Below, one piece after another: positions 32,931 through 41,847 of a DNA stretch of 64,000 bases (position 1 is its first letter; each line of letters starts with the position of its first letter). The notes below the pieces were generated by a model that saw nothing but the letters and a program-made list of their open reading frames with translations, was not told where the DNA came from and made no database searches. Source of the DNA: Phenylobacterium sp. Its GTDB lineage: Bacteria; Pseudomonadota; Alphaproteobacteria; Caulobacterales; Caulobacteraceae. Position numbers and translations under genes: made by a program. Where the stretch lies: NCBI GenBank assembly GCA_020402745.1, contig JADBYZ010000011.1, positions 17,786 through 81,785 of the forward strand. The letters are read 5' to 3'.

Positions 32931-34874
32931 TCAGGCGGCTTCGGGCAGGGCGCCGGCGAGGTTCGCGGGGGCCGGGGCGCTGGGGGTCGGCCGGCGCTCG
33001 CGCAGGCCGCGCGGCGCCAGTTCCAGCTCTTCCGGGGTCAGGAGGAAGCCGTAGCGACGGGCGAGCGCCCCCACCTCAACCCGAGAGCCGAGGAGCGAGA
33101 TGGCCGGCGACGCCAGCAGGGGCAGGACGATCGGCAGGAAGACCAGGGTCAGGTCCGGGCGCGCCAGGAGGGCGGCGGCGAAGACCACCCCGGCGCGGAC
33201 CTCCCAGGCGTGAGCGGCGAAGGCTTCGGACCAGGTCATGCGCCCGGCCTCGCGCTGCTGGGGCCGCCAGCCGGAGTCCCGTCCCGAGAAGATCTCGATC
33301 AGCATCCGGGTGTGACTGACCATCATGATGGGGGCCATGATCACGGACATGACCACTTCGAGGGCCACGCCGGGCAGGATGAAGCCGACGCCGCCAAAAG
33401 CCTCCCGGTCGCGACGGCGACACAGGGCGAGGAGGCTGCCGAAGAGCTTGGGCCCGAACAGAAGGAACCAAGACAGGGCGGCCATCCAGATCACGACAAG
33501 ACCGTCCTGCCGGGGCTCCACGATGGTGCGCCAGCCGTGCACGGTGGAAATCTCGAGCAGCCGCGGCTCGGTCTGGAACTGGATGATCAGGCCGGTCAGG
33601 AGGGCCAGGAACCAGAGGGGCGAGGCCAGATAGGCCATGACGCCGATCAGCATCTGGAGCCGGCTCATAGGGTGGAGGCCCGCCGCCGTCAGCAGGCGAA
33701 GGTGTTGCATGTTGCCCTGGCACCAGCGGCGATCGCGGGCCAGGAAGGCCTGGAGGCCGGGAGGCGCCTCCTCATAGCTGCCGGGCAGGGCCCCGGTCAT
33801 GTGCACAGACCACCCCTGGCGACGCAGGTAGGCCGCCTCGACCGAGTCATGGCTCATGACGTGGCCGCCCAGGGGCTTGCGGCCCGGCAGGACCGGAAGG
33901 CCGCAGGAGTCCGCGAAGGCCCGGACCCGGACAATCGCGTTGTGTCCGAAATAGGCCGACTCCGGACCGGTCCACCAGGCCAGGCCCGTGGCGGCGACGC
34001 GGCCATACAGGCGCACGCCGAACTGCTGGACGCGCTGGTAGAGGGTCTCGGCGTTGATGATGGCGGGGGCGGTCTGGATCAGGCCGGCCCTAGGGTGGCG
34101 CTCCATGGCGTCGACCAGGTGCAGCAGGGTCTCGCCCGACATCAGGCTGTCGGCGTCCAGGATCACCATGTGCGGATAGGCGCCGCCGAACCGGCGGACC
34201 CAGTCGGCGACATTTCCGGCCTTGCGCTCGGTGTTGATCTCCCGCCGGCGGTAGTAGGTCCGGCAGGCGGCGCTGAGGCGGAAGCCCTGGAAGGCGGCCC
34301 ACTCAGCCTCTGCGGCCTCAGGGCAGGTGGAGTCGGACAGGACGAAGAGGTCGAAGGCGCCGGCGGCGTCGAGGTCCCTGAGACCCTGGTCGATGCGCGC
34401 AAGGCGGGCGAAGGCGGCCCCGGCGTCTTCGTTGTAGAGGGGCATCAGAAGGGCGGTCCGGACCTGGGGCCGCCTGGGCCGCTCCGGGAAGTCGAAATGG
34501 TCCCGGTCGCCGCGGACGACCTGCAGGATGAGTCCGGCGAAGGCGTTGCAGAACCATCCCGACAGCGGAACGATCAGGGCCGAGAAGAGGCACAGGGCGA
34601 TGATCTCAAGGGCCGTGAAGCCGTCCTCCGCATAGACCCGAGCGGGGGTCAGGAAGGCCAGGAGGGACAGCACCAGGGTCGCGACCAGCATGGCCGAGCG
34701 GCGCGGGGCCAGGCCCTGGGGGCCGGGAACCGGCGGCGGCGTCCCGTCCTCAGCAAGGCCATGACGGGGCATGTCGAGCGGCGCCTCAGAGGGAAGCCAT
34801 GCGCGCACCGGGGCTTCGCGGCTCCAGGCGTCGTCCGTGGACGCGCCGAACTGCCTGCTGCGAAGACCGTCCAT
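32931..34874 (-). CDS. mdoH: Glucans biosynthesis glucosyltransferase (OpgH/MdoH)
   Basis: Inner-membrane family 2 glycosyltransferase building the beta-glucan backbone of osmoregulated periplasmic glucans. 647 residues: two N-terminal membrane spans (about 62-110), a cytoplasmic GT2 domain with LLMPLYNED, VLSDST, ILDADS and DRRWCQGNM, and several C-terminal spans. Shorter than enterobacterial MdoH (~850) but usual for alphaproteobacterial forms. ATG at 34874. The partner mdoG is not adjacent. The upstream 159 nt contain an 11-bp imperfect inverted repeat. Confidence 0.93.
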   Translation of the reverse strand: MDGLRSRQFGASTDDAWSREAPVRAWLPSEAPLDMPRHGLAEDGTPPPVPGPQGLAPRRSAMLVATLVLSLLAFLTPARVYAEDGFTALEIIALCLFSALIVPLSGWFCNAFAGLILQVVRGDRDHFDFPERPRRPQVRTALLMPLYNEDAGAAFARLARIDQGLRDLDAAGAFDLFVLSDSTCPEAAEAEWAAFQGFRLSAACRTYYRRREINTERKAGNVADWVRRFGGAYPHMVILDADSLMSGETLLHLVDAMERHPRAGLIQTAPAIINAETLYQRVQQFGVRLYGRVAATGLAWWTGPESAYFGHNAIVRVRAFADSCGLPVLPGRKPLGGHVMSHDSVEAAYLRRQGWSVHMTGALPGSYEEAPPGLQAFLARDRRWCQGNMQHLRLLTAAGLHPMSRLQMLIGVMAYLASPLWFLALLTGLIIQFQTEPRLLEISTVHGWRTIVEPRQDGLVVIWMAALSWFLLFGPKLFGSLLALCRRRDREAFGGVGFILPGVALEVVMSVIMAPIMMVSHTRMLIEIFSGRDSGWRPQQREAGRMTWSEAFAAHAWEVRAGVVFAAALLARPDLTLVFLPIVLPLLASPAISLLGSRVEVGALARRYGFLLTPEELELAPRGLRERRPTPSAPAPANLAGALPEAA

Positions 34875-34924
34875 CGTGCCGCGCCGCTCCCTCTCTCCAC
34901 CTGCAGAGGCAGAGGATCACAAAC

Positions 34925-34958
34925 CCGTTATGTTGCAGCGCCGCATATGCAATAACGG
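34925..34958 (-). promoter_or_regulatory. Imperfect inverted repeat upstream of mdoH
   Basis: CCGTTATTGCA pairs with TGCAACATAACGG (one bulge) around a 10-nt centre, 51-84 nt before the mdoH start. It could be a leader hairpin or an operator; no Rfam-type element is recognised. Confidence 0.4.
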
Positions 34959-35033
34959 AAACGTGAAGGCAAGCCTGAACGGACCTTGGGCGTCTTTGTG
35001 TCATGGTGCCGGATTTCAGGGTGCCCCTTGCGA

Positions 35034-35672
35034 TCAGGCAGAGGCTTCCGCCCGGGCGAGGGCCAGAAGTCGGCGCTCCAGCGAATAGGCCGCCACTCCG
35101 GTCCAGCCCACAAGGACGATGGCGAAGGCCCGCTCCCACCAGCCGACATTGTCGTCGTTCACCAGGCCCTTGAAGAGGAGGTGCTTGGTCAGGACCGTCA
35201 GGATGGCCATGACAACGAAGACGCCCGCCAGGAAAAGGCGAAGCTGGCCCGTGCCCTCGATGTTCCGAAGCGCCCAGACCATGGCCAGGGGCGCAATCTG
35301 TATCCCCAGCCCAAGGTTGATGGCCAGGTGCCTGGGGTCGGGCCAGGGATAAATGCTGGAGACCACCAGCCCCACCCCGGCGAGGGCGAAACAGAGGGCG
35401 ATGATCGCCGCGGAGAGCCGCGCGCCCCCCAAGGCCAGGACGGACAGGCCGAAGCCGATCCCGGCCACACCCGCTCCGACCCCGGACACCAAAACGCCGA
35501 CATTGAAGATTGCGGGATGAGGCGCGGCTTCACCCCCCAATTCGCTGATGTATTGGGTGGCGTGGTCGAAGCCCGGCCAGGTGAGAGCCGCCACGCCCAC
35601 GCTGGCGTGGGCCAGAATCGGAGCGGCGATCCCGATCTGCAGAAGGAAGCGGCGGCGGCGGAAACGTGTCAT
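35034..35672 (-). CDS. DUF998-type integral membrane protein
   Basis: 212 residues with about six hydrophobic segments; N-terminal ATQYISELGGEAAPHPAIFN is characteristic of DUF998 proteins of unknown function. A basic N-terminus (TRFRRRR) precedes the first span. ATG at 35672 overlaps the stop of the acyltransferase gene (ATGA), so the two form an operon. No catalytic motif is visible. Confidence 0.75.
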   Translation of the reverse strand: MTRFRRRRFLLQIGIAAPILAHASVGVAALTWPGFDHATQYISELGGEAAPHPAIFNVGVLVSGVGAGVAGIGFGLSVLALGGARLSAAIIALCFALAGVGLVVSSIYPWPDPRHLAINLGLGIQIAPLAMVWALRNIEGTGQLRLFLAGVFVVMAILTVLTKHLLFKGLVNDDNVGWWERAFAIVLVGWTGVAAYSLERRLLALARAEASA

Positions 35673-36793
35673 GTAACCTTCGACCTGGGACGGAGACCCC
35701 AGAGGGGGCGCAGGATATCGATCCGCCGAACGATCTCGTAAACCACCAGGCTACCGCCCAGGGTGATCAGGATCAGAAGGCCCGCCTCGGCGCCGACGGG
35801 CAGTCCGAGGGGCTTCAGGAGGTGTGCGGCGATCACCAGAAGGGTCTGGTGGGCGAGATAGCAGGGGAAGACCGCGTCGGTCAGATAGCGCAGGGCCGGC
35901 CCGTCTGCGCCCCGCAGATAACGGCTGCCAAATCCGAGGACCGTGCAGATGGTGGCCCACTGATAGACCGCGAAGACCAGGTTGGCGGGCGTCGAGGGTG
36001 GCTGGTCAATGGGCTGCGAGAGGACGATCAGCGCCGGCAGGCTGGCCGCTGCGACAGCGAGGGCCGTCCACCTCATCCGCTCGAACCGGGTCCAGACGTC
36101 GTCCCTCAGAGCCAGAAGGAAGCCGGTCAGGAAAACGCCCAGGGACATGGCGTGGTTGTAGGGGTCGTCAGTAATGTGATTGGTCAGGCCCGCCCAGGGA
36201 AAGACGAGCAGGCGCAGGAGCGCCAGGTAGATCATGGGAACCACCAGCAGCCGGCCGCCGGCTAGAAGCCGGCTCAGCACGGTTTCAAGCCAACCGAAGA
36301 GGCGCGACGAGGTCGCCAGGGCCAGGGCGGCGAGGCTGTACACCGTGATGTAGAGCACGAACCAGACGTGATTCAGGGGCACGCCGTCCTTCAGGCCCTC
36401 GGGGCTGAACTCCGCGAGCCACCAGTCGGTGAGCCCGCCGTGGAAGCTGCCCTTCTCCATCGCCTCGATCCAGGATTGCGGCGGGACCAGGAAGAGCACG
36501 CCGAAGAGGAGGGGCGGGACCAACCGCTGCAGGCGTTGTCGAAAGCCCTGCGCTGGCGGCGTCTTGCGGACCATGAACCTCAGGGCGACGCCCGACACCA
36601 TAAACAGCAGCGTCAGACGCCAGGGATTCGTGACAAGGGCCGCAAGCCCCAGCGCCTCGATCGTATGCGTGCTACGCACATGCCAGTCCCACGGCGCGTA
36701 GACCAAGCCAACGTGGTAGAGGATCAGCACGCCAAAGGCGCCGATGCGGATCCAGTCGATGTCTGTGCGACGCTGTGAGGGTGCCGGGGTCAC
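35669..36793 (-). CDS. Acyltransferase family 3 membrane protein
   Basis: About 374 residues with ten predicted membrane segments. The N-terminal RRTDIDWIRIGAFGVLILYH carries the conserved His of the acyltransferase-3 family, and a late segment reads PCYLAHQTLLV. Such proteins O-acylate cell-surface sugars or antibiotics. Start uncertain: GTG at 36793 is chosen because homology begins just after it; no strong ribosome-binding site is seen, and the frame is open to 36928. Translationally coupled to the DUF998 gene. Confidence 0.8.
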   Translation of the reverse strand: MTPAPSQRRTDIDWIRIGAFGVLILYHVGLVYAPWDWHVRSTHTIEALGLAALVTNPWRLTLLFMVSGVALRFMVRKTPPAQGFRQRLQRLVPPLLFGVLFLVPPQSWIEAMEKGSFHGGLTDWWLAEFSPEGLKDGVPLNHVWFVLYITVYSLAALALATSSRLFGWLETVLSRLLAGGRLLVVPMIYLALLRLLVFPWAGLTNHITDDPYNHAMSLGVFLTGFLLALRDDVWTRFERMRWTALAVAAASLPALIVLSQPIDQPPSTPANLVFAVYQWATICTVLGFGSRYLRGADGPALRYLTDAVFPCYLAHQTLLVIAAHLLKPLGLPVGAEAGLLILITLGGSLVVYEIVRRIDILRPLWGLRPRSKVT

Positions 36794-36945
36794 GAACCAA
36801 TTTATGCCGTGCAGAGGGCCCGCCTGTCCACGCCAGAGCGGCGTTCGACCTTTCCGCCCCCGGCCAGGATCGCCCCTCCGCCTTGCCAGGCTTCCCGCAC
36901 ATCCCCAGGGTGGAGCGGAGTTCACCAAAGGCGAGGACCCGCACC

Positions 36946-37722
36946 ATGACCCTCCAGCTCAGACAGATCGCCTTCGTCGCCGACCGGCTCGAACCCGTCC
37001 TCCAGGACTTCGAAGCCGTGTTCGGCCTCGTGCGCTGCTACATAGACCCCGGGGTCGCCGTCTTCGGGCTGGAGAACACCCTCATGCCGGTGGGGCGCAA
37101 CTTCTTCGAGGTGGTGGCCCCGGTGACGCCCCAGACTGCGGCCGGCCGGTACCTGGAGCGCCGCAAGGGCGACGGCGGCTACATGGTCATCACCCAGGCG
37201 CCGACCCTTGCCGAACTGGAGGATGTCCGACGCCAGGCGGGCGAGGTCGGGGTGCGGGTGGCCTGGGAGTCCTCTCGGCCGGGCTGGACACTCATCCAGC
37301 TTCACCCCGGCGACCTCAAGACCACCTTCCTGGACGTCGAGTGGGACGCGGCGGGCGACCTTGCCGGGCCCTGGCCGCCGGCGGGCGGAGCGGGCTGGGA
37401 AGATAAGGTTCGCCAGGACCTCGTCGTCGACTTCAGCGCGGTCGAGCTCCAGGCTGATGATCCCGCCGGCGCCGCGCGGCTCTGGAGCGCCGTCACGGGC
37501 GCGCCCGTCCAGGTCGAGGCGGGCGTTCCGTGGGTGCGACTCAACAATGCCGGCCTGCGTTTCGTGCCGGCGGCTGACGGTCGCGGCCCCGGCCTGTCGG
37601 CGGTGGACCTGAAGGTCCGTGATCCGGCCGAAATCGTCGCCCGCGCCCGGGCGCGCGGCCTGCCCGCCACTGAGGACCGGGTCGAAGTCTGCGGCGTGCG
37701 TTTCCACCTCACGAGGGCCTGA
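36946..37722 (+). CDS. VOC-superfamily (glyoxalase/bleomycin-resistance-like) protein
   Basis: 258 residues forming two beta-alpha-beta-beta-beta repeats: RQIAFVADRLEPVLQDFEAVFGL at the start and VELQADDPAGAARLWSAVTG in the second half. No clear set of metal ligands can be named. ATG at 36946 with GCGAGGA upstream. It precedes a TBDR gene on the same strand by about 100 nt. Function could be dioxygenase, isomerase or binding protein. Confidence 0.75.
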   Translation: MTLQLRQIAFVADRLEPVLQDFEAVFGLVRCYIDPGVAVFGLENTLMPVGRNFFEVVAPVTPQTAAGRYLERRKGDGGYMVITQAPTLAELEDVRRQAGEVGVRVAWESSRPGWTLIQLHPGDLKTTFLDVEWDAAGDLAGPWPPAGGAGWEDKVRQDLVVDFSAVELQADDPAGAARLWSAVTGAPVQVEAGVPWVRLNNAGLRFVPAADGRGPGLSAVDLKVRDPAEIVARARARGLPATEDRVEVCGVRFHLTRA

Positions 37723-37823
37723 GCCCCGTCCCCGACGGATTTTCCGGTGGAATGCGTTGGCTCAGGGTCCGACCGCGCCTATCTCCGCCCGGTCCGCGAC
37801 TGGACAGCCGGGACTTGCCCATC

Positions 37824-40484
37824 GTGCCAAACCGACTCCTCGCGGCCCTCGCGGCGCCCGCCCTCGCCGTCGTCGCCTCCGGCCCCGCCCTCGCGGCCCC
37901 GCCGCCGGCTGGCGATGCCGTGGTCGATGAACTCGTGGTTGAGGCGCCGGCGGACCGGGCCGGGGCCGCGATCGGCGATATCCGGCCCGAGCTGAAGATC
38001 GACGAGGCGGAGATCCAGTCCTACGGCGTCAGCAACGTCGCTGAACTGGTCGCCCAGCTGGCGCCCCAGACCCAGTCCGGCCGGGGCCGCAGCCGCGGCG
38101 GCATGCCGGTGGTCCTGCTCAACGGCGCGCGGATCTCGGGCTTTGCGGAACTTCGCGACCTTCCGTCCGAGGCCATCCTCAGGGTCGACGTCCTGCCCGA
38201 GGAGGCGGCCCTCAAGTACGGCTATCCCGCCGACCAGAGGGTGCTGAACTTCGTGACCCGCCAGACCTTCCGGGCGGTGACCTCCGAGATCGACATCGAG
38301 GCCGCCACCGCCGGCGGGACCGTGACCCGGGAGGTCGAGGCGGGCGTCTTCCGGATCGAAGGGGATCACCGCACCCAGCTCCGGGTCGACTGGACCGACT
38401 CCTCGGCCGTGACCGAAGACGAGCGGGATGTCCCCCTGGACGGCGCGTCCGCCCTCTACACCCCGGAGGGCCTGTTCCGCGGACGCGGGCCTGGCGGCGA
38501 GATCGACCCGGCCCTCAGCGCCCTGGCCGGGGGCGTCGTCACGATCGCCGGCCTGCCCCCCATCGCCGCCACGCGCCCGCCCACCCTGTCCGAGGTCGCC
38601 GCCCTGGCCGGACAGGTCCCCGGGCAGGGCGAGGGCGCCTTCCGCACCCTCACGCCCGAGACCCGGAAGCTGAGCGTGAACGGCGTCCTGGCGCGCAGCC
38701 TACCCTCAGGGACGACGGCGACGGTCAACGCCGTCCTTACTCTCGGCGGCTCCGAGTCTCTGCAGGGCCGCCCGTCCTATGCCCTGGCCGTGCCGGCGAC
38801 GCGCCCCTGGTCGCCCTTCTCCGGGACGACGGACCTCCTGCGACGGGACGCTTCGCGCGGCGCGGTCCGCCAGACCTCAGAGGACTGGAGCGCCCGCCTT
38901 GGCTTTGGCCTGAATGGCGCCCGCAGCGGCTGGCGCACCTCCCTCACCGGCGGCCTGGACCTTTCGGACGCCGTGGGCCGCACCGACGGGGGCGTGAACG
39001 CCGCCCCTGCCCAGGCGCGCCTCTCCGCCGGTGATCCGGCCTTCAATCCGTATGCGCCGGGGCCCGGCGACCTATCCGTCTTCGAGGCCGACCGAACCCG
39101 CTCGCGCAATGCGGGCGCCGAGATCCAGGGGCTGGCGGCCGGGGCCCTGGCCGAACTGCCAGCCGGCCCGCTCTTCCTGTCGACGCGCGCCGGGGCCTCC
39201 GGCGCCTGGCTGAAGTCGCGCTCGGTGCGGCGCGGCGTCGAGCGCGAGGTCGACCTGTCGCGGACCGGCGTCAGCGGCCAGGCGAGCCTGGACATCCCCT
39301 TCCTGCGGCGCGATGCGGAAGGCTGGGGCCGACTGGGCGACCTGTCCGTGAACTTCAACCTGCAGGGCGAGACCCTCTCCGACGCCGGCGACCTGGGCGC
39401 GTGGGGCGGCGGGGTGAACTGGTCGCCCGTGGACCGCCTGACCCTCCTGGCCTCCTTCAGCCGGGACCAGTCGCCCCCCACACTGGTCCAGCTGGGGGCG
39501 CCCCGCACCGTGACCAGCGGGGTCCGGGTCTTTGACTATGTCCGCGGCGAGACGGTGGAGGTGGTCCAGGTCTCCGGGGGCGATCCCACCCTGAGCCGCG
39601 ACCAGCGGGACTCCACGCGCCTGGGCGTCAACTGGAAGCCCTTCGCCGCGCGCGAGCTCAACCTCTCGGTCAGCTACACCCTGAACCGGGCCGAGGACCC
39701 GGCCTCCGCCCTGCCGGCGGCGACGGCGGAGGTGCAGGCGGCCTTTCCCGAGAAGTTCCTGCGGGACGCGAACGGCCGTCTGGCGGTGGTCGATGTCCGG
39801 CCGGTCAACTTCCTGCGCAGCGAGCGCGAGGAGATCCGCTGGGGCTTCAACTGGTTTGGCGGCCAGGGGCCTGCCCAGGGATCCGCCACGGGCCGTCCCG
39901 GCGGGGGACCGCCGCGCGGCCCAGGCGGACCGCCTCCGGGGGCCGGGAGCGGCGGCCGGCCGATGGCCATGATGGGCGGTCCCGGCATGGGCGGGACGTC
40001 AGGGCGGAACGGCTGGCAGGTTTCGATCTATCACACGGCGGCGCTCACCGACCGGATCGTGGTGCGCCAGGGCGGCCCGGTCTTCGACCTCCTGGACGGA
40101 TCGGCCGCCGGCGTCCGGGGCGGCTCGCCGGCCCACACTGTGGAACTGCAATCGGGGATCTTCCGCCAGGGGCGCGGCGCACGCCTGACCGCGTCCTGGA
40201 GGTCCGGCTCGACGGTCCGGGGCGAGACCCCCGGCGGGGACCTCGTCTTCTCCGACCTCGCGACGGTGGACATCCGCCTGTTCGACACCTTTTCCGGCTC
40301 GCCGGACCTGGTCCGGCGCTGGCCCTTTCTGAAGGGCGCCCGGGTGACCCTGGCGGTGGACAACCTCCTTGACGCCCGACTTGAGGTCCGCGACGCCCAG
40401 GGCCGGGTTCCGGCTGGATACGCCCCGGATGTCCTCGATCCCGTGGGCCGCGTGTTCGAGGTGAGCTTCCGAAAGGTGTTCTGA
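37824..40484 (+). CDS. TonB-dependent receptor with Gly/Pro-rich insertion
   Basis: Outer-membrane receptor of about 886 residues. GTG at 37824 is chosen because the next residues form a signal peptide ending GPALA; the frame is open upstream without homology. Plug domain has NGARISGFAELRDLP and a VLPEEAALKYGYPADQ segment unlike standard GPQGTLYG plugs, so it belongs to a divergent subfamily. A stretch at about residues 679-728 is almost entirely Gly, Pro, Arg and Met. The barrel ends VFEVSFRKVF. Followed by an NTF2-like gene (62 nt) and an esterase. Ligand unknown. Confidence 0.88.
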   Translation: MPNRLLAALAAPALAVVASGPALAAPPPAGDAVVDELVVEAPADRAGAAIGDIRPELKIDEAEIQSYGVSNVAELVAQLAPQTQSGRGRSRGGMPVVLLNGARISGFAELRDLPSEAILRVDVLPEEAALKYGYPADQRVLNFVTRQTFRAVTSEIDIEAATAGGTVTREVEAGVFRIEGDHRTQLRVDWTDSSAVTEDERDVPLDGASALYTPEGLFRGRGPGGEIDPALSALAGGVVTIAGLPPIAATRPPTLSEVAALAGQVPGQGEGAFRTLTPETRKLSVNGVLARSLPSGTTATVNAVLTLGGSESLQGRPSYALAVPATRPWSPFSGTTDLLRRDASRGAVRQTSEDWSARLGFGLNGARSGWRTSLTGGLDLSDAVGRTDGGVNAAPAQARLSAGDPAFNPYAPGPGDLSVFEADRTRSRNAGAEIQGLAAGALAELPAGPLFLSTRAGASGAWLKSRSVRRGVEREVDLSRTGVSGQASLDIPFLRRDAEGWGRLGDLSVNFNLQGETLSDAGDLGAWGGGVNWSPVDRLTLLASFSRDQSPPTLVQLGAPRTVTSGVRVFDYVRGETVEVVQVSGGDPTLSRDQRDSTRLGVNWKPFAARELNLSVSYTLNRAEDPASALPAATAEVQAAFPEKFLRDANGRLAVVDVRPVNFLRSEREEIRWGFNWFGGQGPAQGSATGRPGGGPPRGPGGPPPGAGSGGRPMAMMGGPGMGGTSGRNGWQVSIYHTAALTDRIVVRQGGPVFDLLDGSAAGVRGGSPAHTVELQSGIFRQGRGARLTASWRSGSTVRGETPGGDLVFSDLATVDIRLFDTFSGSPDLVRRWPFLKGARVTLAVDNLLDARLEVRDAQGRVPAGYAPDVLDPVGRVFEVSFRKVF

Positions 40485-40546
40485 GGGGTTGCGCCGGGCG
40501 ACAGGCTGGACTTCCCTAGGCGCAAAGCTTCCGGGAGGACGCCGAC

Positions 40547-40972
40547 ATGACAGACCCATCGGCCCCGCGCCCGCCCGTGCGCGCAGAGCACGCCGCCTTC
40601 TCCGCCCAGATCAACGCCGCCCAGGACGTGCTCGACGCCTTTATGGCCGCCTGGAACGCCCGGGACGCCGGCGGCGTCCGGACCAGCTTCAACTTCCCGC
40701 ACGTCCGGTTTGCCTCCGGCCAGGTCCGGGTCCTGTCGGCCGAGGACGTCAATGACGGGATGTACGCCGGGGCGGCCCTTTCGGAGTGGGGACGTTCGGC
40801 CTGGCTCCGGAGAGAGGTCATCCACGCCGGCGCCGACAAGGTCCAGCTCGACACCCGCTTCGCCCGTTTCCGGCCGGACGGGAGCCTGATCAGCGTCTTC
40901 GACTCGATCTACATTGTGACCCTTCAGGACGGTCGCTGGGGCGTCCAGGGCCGGTCCAGCTACGCGCCCTGA
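40547..40972 (+). CDS. NTF2/SnoaL-like fold protein
   Basis: 141 residues with the cone-fold pattern: N-terminal helix AAQDVLDAFMAAWNARDAGGVRTSFNFPH, central strands and the final QDGRWGVQGRSSY. Such proteins are isomerases, hydratases or small binding proteins. No signal peptide. ATG at 40547 follows GGGAGGA. It ends 14 nt before the esterase ATG, so both are likely translated from one message. Confidence 0.75.
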   Translation: MTDPSAPRPPVRAEHAAFSAQINAAQDVLDAFMAAWNARDAGGVRTSFNFPHVRFASGQVRVLSAEDVNDGMYAGAALSEWGRSAWLRREVIHAGADKVQLDTRFARFRPDGSLISVFDSIYIVTLQDGRWGVQGRSSYAP

Positions 40973-40986
40973 AACGGGACCCCGCC

Positions 40987-41808
40987 ATGAAGGCCGCCAG
41001 CTATCCCCTCGCCCGCGAGCAGGACTTCACCTCCCGCGTCAATGGCCGCGCCTACCGCGTGAGGGTCGCGACACCCTACGGCCCGCCGCCTGAGACCGGC
41101 TATCCCGTCCTCTACGTCCTCGACGGAGACGGCTATTTTGGTTCGTTCGCCGACGCCGCCCGGATGCGGGCGGCCCTTGGCGCCGAGCTTCCACACGCCG
41201 CCGTCGTGGGCGTGGGGTATCCGGGCGGTGATCTTTCCGCCGCCCTGGGGCGGCGCTTCCTGGACCTGACCCCGACCGAGCCCGACGAGGCCGAGAAGGC
41301 GAGCCACACCTTCGCCACAGGCGACCTCGCCTACGCCGGCGCTGATGACTTCCTGGAGATCCTGACCGAGGAGGTCCGGCCCCGCATCGCCGACATCCTG
41401 CCGGTCGACCTCTCGCGGCAGGCCGTGTTCGGCCATTCCCTCGGCGGCCTCTTCGTCCTCTACAGCCTGTTTCGCCGGCCCGACGCCTTCTCCGCCTGGC
41501 TGGCCCTTAGTCCTTCCATCTGGTGGGATGGCCGGACGGTCCTCCGGGGCGAGGCGGGCTTCACCGCCGCACTGCCCGCCCTGGCGACGCCGCCTCGGCT
41601 CTTCGTCGGCGTCGGCGCCCTGGAGCAACCCGTGGGCTCGCCCGCCCGGATGGTTGATAACGCCGTCGAGCTTTCCGCCAGGTTTTCCGCCCTTTCGGGT
41701 CCGCCGGGCTGGCGGTTCGCTTCCCGGGTGTTTGAGGGCGAGACCCATTCCAGCGTCATCTGGCCCGCCATTAATCCCATGCTGGACTTCGCCCTCAAGG
41801 ACGCCTGA
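40987..41808 (+). CDS. Alpha/beta hydrolase, esterase-D/IroE-Fes-like
   Basis: 273 residues. Nucleophile Ser151 in GHSLGG, a late His near 254 in GETHSS, and VLYVLDGDGYF near residues 41-51 as in the putative-esterase family (siderophore esterases, EstD-type). No signal peptide, so cytoplasmic. The neighbouring TBDR raises the idea of hydrolysing an imported siderophore or ester ligand; this is inference. ATG at 40987. Confidence 0.82.
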   Translation: MKAASYPLAREQDFTSRVNGRAYRVRVATPYGPPPETGYPVLYVLDGDGYFGSFADAARMRAALGAELPHAAVVGVGYPGGDLSAALGRRFLDLTPTEPDEAEKASHTFATGDLAYAGADDFLEILTEEVRPRIADILPVDLSRQAVFGHSLGGLFVLYSLFRRPDAFSAWLALSPSIWWDGRTVLRGEAGFTAALPALATPPRLFVGVGALEQPVGSPARMVDNAVELSARFSALSGPPGWRFASRVFEGETHSSVIWPAINPMLDFALKDA

Positions 41809-41847
41809 GGCGCCCCCCCCAACCCAAACCCGACGGAGCCCCCCACC

